Source of the DNA: CANLBN01 sp034111645
Lineage (GTDB): Bacteria; Pseudomonadota; Gammaproteobacteria; Pseudomonadales; Cellvibrionaceae
Assembly (NCBI GenBank): GCA_034111645.1
Contig: JAWUWW010000038.1
Location: forward strand, 1-48,845
Length of the DNA: 48,845 nt
Direction of reading: 5' to 3'
Shown: one piece after another, positions 42,385-48,845 of the stretch
How the letters are laid out: each line of letters starts with the position of its first letter
How positions within the stretch are numbered: position 1 is the stretch's first letter
Notes under the pieces: model-generated
Database searches by the model: none
The model's input: only the letters and a program-made list of their open reading frames with translations
What the model was told of the DNA's origin: nothing
Translations under genes and position numbers: made by a program

Positions 42385-44694
42385 TTATTGCCCCAACTCT
42401 ACTTGGTAAGCAGGCAGACAACTTAACAGCAGTTTACCGTAACGTTTAGTGATTAAACGTTTATCTAAAATCGTTATCTTTCCTGTATCCGACTCTTTAC
42501 GTAATAGACGCCCGCAAGCTTGCACTAATTTCATTGCTGCATCAGGCACGGTAATATCCATAAAAGCATTGCCGCCTTTTGATTCTATCCATTCAGCTAG
42601 CGATGCCTCTATTGGGTCGTCGGGCACAGCGAAAGGAAGCTTAGCAATAATTACATGACTACAAAAATTTCCGGGTAAATCGACGCCTTCTGCAAAACTT
42701 GCTAAACCAAATAACACACTACTATTACCGGCAGTAATTATTTTTTTATGTTCGATCAACATTGCCTGCTTTGATAACTCACCCTGCATTAAAATTTTAT
42801 CGCGTACAGACTGACGCAATTGATAAAACACTTCTTCCATTTGTTTACGTGAAGAAAATAATACTAGAGAGCCCTGCTGTTCTTCTAATAAACTTGGTAA
42901 ATATTCAACAATATTTTCTGTATGTTCGCGAGCATTATTAGCCTCGACACAAAATTTAGGAACTTGTAAGGTGGCGCGAGAAAAGTCAAAGGGGCTTGGC
43001 ATCACGCTATAATGTTGATCTTCTGTGGTCCCCGAACGCATCATAAAGCGATCAAAGCGACCCAATGCAGTCAATGTTGCCGAGGTAACTACCGCACCAA
43101 AACACTCCTCCCATAATCGATATCTTAAGGTGTTGGCAGCAAGTATCGGACTAGAACAGACTTCAAAATCAATAGCTCCTGCGAACTCTACAAGTGTTAC
43201 CCAACGTGCGACCGGTATTATTTTATGTTTATCAGCATCCGCTATAACGGTAATATTACTATAGGATTTCCATAACGCTAAATTTGCCTCTGCTCGCGAT
43301 TGCCAGCTACCAACGACAGGAAACCATGTTTCTAAATCAATTTTTGGGACAGAGCAGTAGCCATCTTCCATGGCCTCTTGAATTTCATCCGATACCTGTC
43401 TCAGCAAGCTATTTAGGCGATCAAATTTTTGATAGAGAATTTCGGCTAAAGTTATAAATTCAGCAGGAGGAATACCACCCTCAAAACGATAGCGCCTCGA
43501 GTCTTTATTAAAATTATTATTATTAGCAAAATGACTTCTATCATTTTCAGAGGATGATTGTTCATCCATTAGCTGCTGACATTTGGGGTATATCTTTTCT
43601 AAGCTTTGTTTTGTATCTAAAAAAATAGACGGTAACTGTTCTGCATAATGATCAACATTACCGGCACCGCTAATATCACCTAACATGCTTGATAATACTT
43701 TGTGACTTTGATCTAACCATTTACTCGTAGCGGCAACACGAGTGTGGCAAGCAAAATGATTTAATGCTTTATCGGGTAGGTGATGACCTTCATCAAAAAT
43801 ATAAATAGTATCTTCAGGACTTGGAAGAATCGCGCCACCCCCAAGTGCAAGATCAGCCAACACCAAATCATGATTGGCAACAATCAAATCATATTTATCG
43901 ATTGCATCGCGGGCTTTAAAAAAGCTACAACTATTAACATTAGAGCATCTTCGCCCAGTACATTCTCGATGATTTGTCGTTATAGGAGCCCAAACATTGG
44001 GCTCTATTTCTGTCGGCCAACTATCGCGATCACCATCCCATTTACCCGCACTCATGGCATCAACCATAGAATTATAAATAGTTATTGCTTGCTCATCCGC
44101 CGGCCCTGCATCATCTGCTAAAAAAGATTGCGATAAATCAATAGGCGAGTCGTTGCTCATTAAAATTCGATCAAGTTTGCTCAAACACAAATAACGCCCA
44201 CGGCCTTTCGCTAAGGCAAAATTAAACGAAAGACTTGTATTATTTTTTATCTCAGGTAAATCTTTTTGAATAATTTGTTCTTGCAATGCAATGGTTGCTG
44301 TAGATACGACTAATTTTTTTTTCAGCGCTTGGGCGATTGGAATTGCTGCTAATAGGTAAGCAACCGTTTTACCTGTACCTGTTCCGGCCTCGATAATGCA
44401 AATATGAGAACTGCTTGTTGACGTTTTATCTTCAAGAATTATATCTTTTTTGGATTCAATGCTACTTTCATTTTGGTCTTTATTATCTTCTTTTTTTCCT
44501 TCTTTATTACTTTTAAGATCAACATCTGACTTAAAATTTATTCGTAGACCTTGATTATCTGATTTAATATTTGCCAAAGTATTTGCAATATTAGCAATCA
44601 TTAACTTTTGGCCATAACGAGGCGTTAGTTCTCGAGAGTCTAGAAACTCACGATAAACGGACTGTATGGTCGACTTAAGCTCATTAGTTAACAT
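42385..44694 (-). CDS. dinG: DinG-type ATP-dependent DNA helicase with [4Fe-4S] cluster
   Basis: DinG is a superfamily 2, XPD-like 5'-3' helicase involved in R-loop removal and damage repair. The 769-residue protein has Walker A GTGTGKT (104-110), the DEGH box (301-304) and four Cys placed as an iron-sulfur cluster (Cys170, Cys245, Cys250, Cys256). Motif VI is ACGRLLRKESDTG. Two hydrophilic low-complexity inserts, at about 57-97 and near 385-405, make it longer than E. coli DinG (716). It begins three bases after the plsC-like stop and is therefore coupled to it. The E. coli paralogue YoaA has a similar layout, so DinG against YoaA is not settled. Confidence 0.9.
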   Translation of the reverse strand: MLTNELKSTIQSVYREFLDSRELTPRYGQKLMIANIANTLANIKSDNQGLRINFKSDVDLKSNKEGKKEDNKDQNESSIESKKDIILEDKTSTSSSHICIIEAGTGTGKTVAYLLAAIPIAQALKKKLVVSTATIALQEQIIQKDLPEIKNNTSLSFNFALAKGRGRYLCLSKLDRILMSNDSPIDLSQSFLADDAGPADEQAITIYNSMVDAMSAGKWDGDRDSWPTEIEPNVWAPITTNHRECTGRRCSNVNSCSFFKARDAIDKYDLIVANHDLVLADLALGGGAILPSPEDTIYIFDEGHHLPDKALNHFACHTRVAATSKWLDQSHKVLSSMLGDISGAGNVDHYAEQLPSIFLDTKQSLEKIYPKCQQLMDEQSSSENDRSHFANNNNFNKDSRRYRFEGGIPPAEFITLAEILYQKFDRLNSLLRQVSDEIQEAMEDGYCSVPKIDLETWFPVVGSWQSRAEANLALWKSYSNITVIADADKHKIIPVARWVTLVEFAGAIDFEVCSSPILAANTLRYRLWEECFGAVVTSATLTALGRFDRFMMRSGTTEDQHYSVMPSPFDFSRATLQVPKFCVEANNAREHTENIVEYLPSLLEEQQGSLVLFSSRKQMEEVFYQLRQSVRDKILMQGELSKQAMLIEHKKIITAGNSSVLFGLASFAEGVDLPGNFCSHVIIAKLPFAVPDDPIEASLAEWIESKGGNAFMDITVPDAAMKLVQACGRLLRKESDTGKITILDKRLITKRYGKLLLSCLPAYQVELGQ

Positions 44695-44697
44695 CGT

Positions 44698-45879
44698 CTA
44701 GATTGTCTGTTGAGTTGATTGCAAAGTTTTTTGTGATTGCTGACAAACGATAGGATTTGCATACATATTTAACAAAATATCTCGATAGGCTTCATCACAG
44801 CGTGCAAGATGTTGGCGAAATTGTTGTATTTCAGTTAAAAAGTGATCTTCCCTAAAAGGAATTCGTTGATGGGTAACCACAATATTATCCGGTAAGCTTC
44901 CATATAATTCTTGGTAGGCAACGCAATTACTAGGTTGTAACACATAATTTGAAATAATTTGTTTATCAATTTCAGCAACAACTTCATCCGTTGAATTAAA
45001 GTTACCGCTTAAAGGCTCACCAAAAGCAACATGAATACGACCTTTAAAACCAGTAATACCTGTAGCAATACTACTTGCATCTTCATGCTCTTGCTTTAAA
45101 TACACTCCATGTTCTTTATGTGCATATAACTCTTTTGCTTTAGCAATATCACATGGATCACGCTCGTAAGATATAGATACGGGGACTATATTAAGGTCGC
45201 GAATATAATCGCTTAGCAAAAGTGCCTTGGATTTATTTAAAGCAAGCATTCCAATCACCGCGCTGTTGGTCTTATCAATGCCATTCTTTGCTCGACCTTC
45301 TCGCTGAGCTATCCAAAGATTTTCTTTTAGCTCTGTTACCACATGATATATATAGGCTGATAATAATTGTGCCGCTTTAAATTTTTCTCTGGGCTTAGAG
45401 GCAGAACGATTAACAATAAAACTTTTATTAATGCGCATTAAGTCTGACACATAAGACTTTGTAAATAAATTGTCTCCTGTTGCTATCTGAAGCGTTGTGA
45501 AACCACATTCGTATATTGCTAAATTTATAATAGCCGGGTCGACAGCTATATCACGATGATTACTAATAAATAAATAATTTTTATTAGTATTTAAATATCT
45601 TTTACCCGTCACCGTTAAACCACTACTCGTCTCCCTGAGCATCCGATCAAGATAACGTTTTATGAGTACTTGAAAATCTTTAACCGTCTTTACTTGGTCA
45701 ACTTGCTTAGCCACAAATATACGCACAAAAGGAAGCATCAGCTTTACTAAAAAGTTAGGCAGAGATGGAAAACGAAAGCGTGTAATGACTGCTAAAAGTT
45801 CTTTATTTTTTAACAAGCGATCAATAACAGGGGCAATTTCTTCATCGCTATAAGGACGAATATCATCAAACTGATTCAT
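44698..45879 (-). CDS. PlsC-family acyltransferase (1-acylglycerol-3-phosphate acyltransferase-like)
   Basis: This is a putative membrane-associated glycerolipid acyltransferase. The 393-residue protein has the motif FISNHRDIAVDPA (His108). The distance from this His to the second Asp is one residue longer than the standard HX4D box, as it is, to my recollection, in the related Pseudomonas family. Later motifs are MRINKSFIVNRSASKPREK and IAQREGRAKNGIDKTNS (corresponding to EGTRS). The second half is of the kind found in this larger subfamily. Substrate is unknown. The gene is followed at three bases by the DinG-like helicase. Confidence 0.8.
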   Translation of the reverse strand: MNQFDDIRPYSDEEIAPVIDRLLKNKELLAVITRFRFPSLPNFLVKLMLPFVRIFVAKQVDQVKTVKDFQVLIKRYLDRMLRETSSGLTVTGKRYLNTNKNYLFISNHRDIAVDPAIINLAIYECGFTTLQIATGDNLFTKSYVSDLMRINKSFIVNRSASKPREKFKAAQLLSAYIYHVVTELKENLWIAQREGRAKNGIDKTNSAVIGMLALNKSKALLLSDYIRDLNIVPVSISYERDPCDIAKAKELYAHKEHGVYLKQEHEDASSIATGITGFKGRIHVAFGEPLSGNFNSTDEVVAEIDKQIISNYVLQPSNCVAYQELYGSLPDNIVVTHQRIPFREDHFLTEIQQFRQHLARCDEAYRDILLNMYANPIVCQQSQKTLQSTQQTI

Positions 45880-45987
45880 GGGACAATTTTTTATTAAGTG
45901 GGTAAAGTCTTTCTTTAAGAATGACGGTAACTGTTATATTTTTATTTTACTACAAAGGCTTTTATTTTTATAAGCAGATGAAAATAT

Positions 45988-47001
45988 TTAACGACCAATG
46001 CCTGGAAACCAACGCACATCATGCATATATTTATCCACTAGATGCACAACATCTAACACCATTGCAAACAGTGCCATACGTACAATGACACCGTTATCTG
46101 CTTGGCGAAAAATAGCTAAATTAGGATTCTCGTCTAGATCAATATCTAATTCATTCGCTTCAGAACGAGAATCCCTTGGAAGCGGATGCATAATCACCGT
46201 ATTTGGCTCGCAAAATTGCGTATAAATACTTTGATTAAGTCGGAAACGCCCACGATATAAGTCTGCTTCTTCTTTGGTTTGAAAACGTTCTTCTTGTATA
46301 CGTGTTGAGTAGGCAATATCCACATTACTAATACTTGAAGTAAGCTCTTCGGATATTGAAACTTTGTGACCACGCTCAAGCATCATATCAATTAATTCTT
46401 CTGGCATTGATAGTTCTTTTGGTGACACAAGACTTATATGACAATTTTTATACAGACTTAATAATTTACACAGAGAATGTACAGTTCGACCGTATTTTAA
46501 ATCGCCAATCATCGCAATACGGGCACCATCAATATCTCGGCCTTTCGATGAGAGCTCTTTACGAATAGTATATAGGTCTAATAATGCTTGTGTGGGATGC
46601 TCGTTAGAACCATCCCCACCATTAATGACGGGAACTCGGCTTGCCTTGGCAAATTCTGCAACCGAACCTGACTGCGGGTGTCGCATACAAACCACATCGC
46701 TATACCCAGAAAGCACACGGGCCGTATCATAAAGAGATTCACCTTTGGTAATTGCAGAGCTTTCAAAACCCGTTGTCTCGCGTACATTACCGCCCAAAAG
46801 ATTAAATGCGCTACCAAAGCTTACGCGCGTGCGCGTGCTAGCTTCAAAAAACATATTCCCCAAAATAGCGCCATCTAAAACTCGGGTTACTTTTTGACGT
46901 CTCGCAAACGGTAGCATTGCATCAGCAACCTTAAATATTGCTTCTATATCATCTGTTTCGAACTGTTGGATCGATAAAATATGAGCGCCAGTAAAATTCA
47001 C
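45988..47001 (-). CDS. pyrB: Aspartate carbamoyltransferase PyrB (catalytic chain)
   Basis: PyrB condenses aspartate with carbamoyl phosphate, the first committed step of pyrimidine synthesis. The 337-residue protein has the phosphate-binding STRTR at residues 55-59 (FFEASTRTRVSFGSA), the HPTQALLDLYTI motif, GDLKYGRTVHSL and the aspartate-loop HPLPRDSRSEAN. It is about 25 residues longer than E. coli PyrB (311). No pyrI regulatory gene is adjacent. The start is GTG at 47001 with AGGA at the right distance. Confidence 0.95.
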   Translation of the reverse strand: MNFTGAHILSIQQFETDDIEAIFKVADAMLPFARRQKVTRVLDGAILGNMFFEASTRTRVSFGSAFNLLGGNVRETTGFESSAITKGESLYDTARVLSGYSDVVCMRHPQSGSVAEFAKASRVPVINGGDGSNEHPTQALLDLYTIRKELSSKGRDIDGARIAMIGDLKYGRTVHSLCKLLSLYKNCHISLVSPKELSMPEELIDMMLERGHKVSISEELTSSISNVDIAYSTRIQEERFQTKEEADLYRGRFRLNQSIYTQFCEPNTVIMHPLPRDSRSEANELDIDLDENPNLAIFRQADNGVIVRMALFAMVLDVVHLVDKYMHDVRWFPGIGR

Positions 47002-47169
47002 ACAATATCCTTAATCGTTAAAACCATATATAAAAATGCTCTTGTATAAGCACTACTATTCAACAATCGTTATGATACTCAATTTAGAAGTTGATGTCTT
47101 AATATATCTATGAGCTTACGTATCATTATTAGCTTTAAATAAATCATGATTTAGTTGCGAACTTTATCA

Positions 47170-48585
47170 TTAGTTTAATAGACCGTCTCCATAAGTTATT
47201 AAACTAGCGACAATTTCTGAATCAACCTCTTTACTATATTTAAGTGCATCTAATTCGCTAAAAAATTGAGCCAACGTTAGACTTGCACCCATAGTTTCGT
47301 CGGTTAATCGATAATAACGCCATTGTTGCCATTGATGTTGCTCAACATCAGTTAATGTCTCTGGGTAATACCTAGCTCGATATCTAAACAATAGTGTTTT
47401 TAAGCGTTTATCTTTCAATTTTTCAGCAAAAAGACTTAAAGACTCCGGTGAGGCTTGGCGTATATCTGTCATCAGTGCACGATCACTATCGCTAATAAAT
47501 CCATCATAAAGATTTTGCTCAGCATCAGAATTAGCCGTAAATGATCTATCACTATAAACCGCCGTTAATGTGTCTGTTAAGCTTGCATTGCATAATTGCT
47601 GCCAATGCAACTCACATTGTTGTTTGTTAATATTTAGGCGCTGAGCTGTTTCATCATCTAACATTTTAGCGGTTATCACCATGGGTGATTTATTGATATG
47701 CACTTCTTTTAAGGCAATACGAGTAATTCCCTCGGTCAAATCTGACTGTTTTACGTAAAGTCGCTCAATTATTTCATCGCTACTTAACGCTAATAATGGC
47801 GACGGATCTTCTGATAAGTCGTAACAAATAATACTATTGTTATTTTTAGGATGCCTCATTAATGGTGCCATTAAGGCTGCACAGCCATTGATTGCCGGAA
47901 AGCGCGAAGAAATATGCAGAAAGGGTTTACGTTCATCGATATTAATATGCTCTATCACGCGATGCTTGTCACGTAACTGATAACAATAGTCATAGAGTTT
48001 TGGCTCTTTGGTTTTAATTAATTTTGCAAGAGCAATGGTCGCATGAACATCCGAGAGCGCATCGTGTGCCGACATATGCTCTATGTCATTAGTTTTGCAC
48101 AGCAACTCTAATTTAAAGCTAGGGGAGCCATCTTCTCTTAACGGCCACTTTAAACTATGAGGCCGAAGTGCATAAACTAGCCTCACAACATCGATAATAT
48201 CCCATCGACTATTACCTTGCTTCCATTCGCGCTCGTAGGGATCATAAAAATTACGGTACAAACCAAAGCGTGTGACTTCATCATCAAAGCGGATACTATT
48301 GTAACCAACGCCACAGGTCCCGGGTGTTGATAACTCTTGATGGATCAGCTGGAAAAATTCATTTTCAAGCTTTCCCTTTTGTAAGGCTACTTGAGGGGTA
48401 ATCCCGGTAATTAAACAGGCTTGAGGCTGAGGAAGACAATCATTATTGGGCTTACAAAAAATAACTAAGGGCTCACCTTTTATATTTAAATCTTCGTCGG
48501 TGCGAATACCTGCAAATTGTGAGGGCTTATCAACGCTTGGCTTTGCGCCCCAAGTCTCATAATCGTGCCAATATAAGGTCTTCAC
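47170..48585 (-). CDS. sbcB: Exodeoxyribonuclease I SbcB
   Basis: ExoI degrades single-stranded DNA from 3' ends and acts in mismatch repair and recombination. The DnaQ-type active site begins with HDYETWG (Asp8/Glu10 from the chosen start). Later come VGYNSIRFDDEVTRFGLYRNFYDPY, HDALSDVHATIALA and the ExoI C-terminal domains ending in ITYGDGLL. I start it at GTG 48585, because GAGAAG lies just upstream and this gives 471 residues, near E. coli ExoI (475). The frame is open to 48699, but the 38 extra residues would be read through a terminator hairpin. Confidence 0.92.
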   Translation of the reverse strand: MKTLYWHDYETWGAKPSVDKPSQFAGIRTDEDLNIKGEPLVIFCKPNNDCLPQPQACLITGITPQVALQKGKLENEFFQLIHQELSTPGTCGVGYNSIRFDDEVTRFGLYRNFYDPYEREWKQGNSRWDIIDVVRLVYALRPHSLKWPLREDGSPSFKLELLCKTNDIEHMSAHDALSDVHATIALAKLIKTKEPKLYDYCYQLRDKHRVIEHINIDERKPFLHISSRFPAINGCAALMAPLMRHPKNNNSIICYDLSEDPSPLLALSSDEIIERLYVKQSDLTEGITRIALKEVHINKSPMVITAKMLDDETAQRLNINKQQCELHWQQLCNASLTDTLTAVYSDRSFTANSDAEQNLYDGFISDSDRALMTDIRQASPESLSLFAEKLKDKRLKTLLFRYRARYYPETLTDVEQHQWQQWRYYRLTDETMGASLTLAQFFSELDALKYSKEVDSEIVASLITYGDGLLN

Positions 48586-48624
48586 TATGTCTTCTCTTTT
48601 ATCAGTTAACCTATAAAGATTTAC

Positions 48625-48654
48625 AAAAAAGTCCCGCATGTAGCGGGGCTTTTT
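48625..48654. terminator. Terminator between the OmpA-family gene and sbcB, bidirectional
   Basis: GTCCCGC (48631-48637) pairs with GCGGGGC (48643-48649) around a 5-base loop, with six A before and five T after on the plus strand. On the minus strand it follows the OmpA-family stop and precedes the sbcB start, so the two genes are separate units. Confidence 0.8.
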
Positions 48655-48676
48655 CGTTACTAATAATGACTTCTCA

Positions 48677-48845
48677 TTATTTAAAAGTAATTTTTTCACC
48701 GCTCAATGATGCATCAACACGACGGTTTTTAGCACGACCTTCGCGGGTATCATTTGATGCTACTGGCTGAGATTCACCAAGGCCAGAAGCAGTAATTGAA
48801 GAAGCATTAATGCCTTTACTGACTAAGTATTCTGCAACTGATTGC
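48677..48845 (-). CDS. 3' end of an OmpA-family outer-membrane protein; cut by the window edge
   Basis: The last 56 codons of an OmpA-like domain are in frame: EYLVSKGINASSITASGLGE, QPVASNDTREGRAKNRRVD, then ASLSGEKITFK and TAA. The GRAKNRRV block is the peptidoglycan-binding end typical of OmpA/OprF C-termini. It is distinct from pal of the same window. The N-terminal part, and thus whether it is OmpA, OprF or a smaller protein, lies outside. Confidence 0.9.
   Translation of the reverse strand, partial: QSVAEYLVSKGINASSITASGLGESQPVASNDTREGRAKNRRVDASLSGEKITFK

Noticed and set aside
1..48845. CRISPR array, prophage, secretion or biosynthetic cluster
   Set aside because: No regularly spaced repeat-spacer array, no phage structural gene and no multi-gene accessory cluster is visible; the tandem repeats have no unique spacers.

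Overview
The window reads as a chromosomal segment of an AT-rich gammaproteobacterium. The closest gene order I recall is that of Pseudomonas and Cellvibrio-like marine relatives. From memory of P. aeruginosa PAO1 (PA0943 to PA0976.1), the first two thirds of the window keep the same neighbourhoods: purN/purM, DUF2066, hda, DUF2069, wrbA and arsC; proS; aspS with an FmdB zinc-ribbon gene; ruvCAB; ybgC-tolQRAB-pal-cpoB-queE-queC-tRNA-Lys. An NhaD-type Na+/H+ antiporter fits a marine or saline habitat. Most of the window is conserved housekeeping sequence. I do not see a complete new defence, biosynthetic or mobile system in it.

Layout. 1-670: a small graveyard of mobile DNA beside tRNA-Lys. 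It holds the 5' end of an unidentified reading frame (possibly a transposase), a fragment of a group II intron maturase, an 11-bp-phased array of TGGGCAC repeats and four copies of the palindrome ACCAATTGGT, one of them inside the tRNA gene. 669-8636 (minus): tRNA-Lys, queuosine precursor genes queC and queE, and the Tol-Pal envelope system cpoB, pal, tolB, tolA, tolR, tolQ with the thioesterase ybgC. 8857-11124 (minus): the Holliday junction genes ruvB, ruvA, ruvC. 11247-15512: a variable insert (Ggt-like hydrolase, small membrane protein, orphan TAXI binding protein, glutathione peroxidase) where Pseudomonas has yebC. 15966-18314 (minus): aspS and fmdB. 18975-19364: an HU-like protein. 19559-24054: HIT protein, proS, a lytic transglycosylase and the aminotransferase avtA. 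24219-25443 (minus): a CheC/CheX-like phosphatase and a CheY-like receiver protein. 25787-32682: arsC, wrbA and DUF2069 converge on hda and DUF2066, followed by purM, purN, DUF3108 and slyD. 32953-39477 (minus): nhaD, rapA, rluA, dps and a small zinc-finger-like protein. 39948-42327 (plus): argS and a DCC-family protein. 42385-48845 (minus): a DinG-type helicase, a PlsC-like acyltransferase, pyrB, sbcB and the 3' end of an OmpA-family gene.

The functional themes are translation (aspS, proS, argS, rluA, tRNA-Lys, queuosine genes), envelope integrity (Tol-Pal, lytic transglycosylase, acyltransferase, OmpA), replication and repair (ruvABC, hda, dinG, sbcB, rapA) and nucleotide synthesis (purM, purN, pyrB).

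The most notable non-coding structures are the tRNA-Lys element scar, a tandem duplication covering the purM start region (29372-29603), a nested tandem repeat between rapA and rluA (37688-37990), an in-frame 9-bp repeat in the DUF2066 gene (28088-28123) and an 18-bp repeat after argS (41723-41766).
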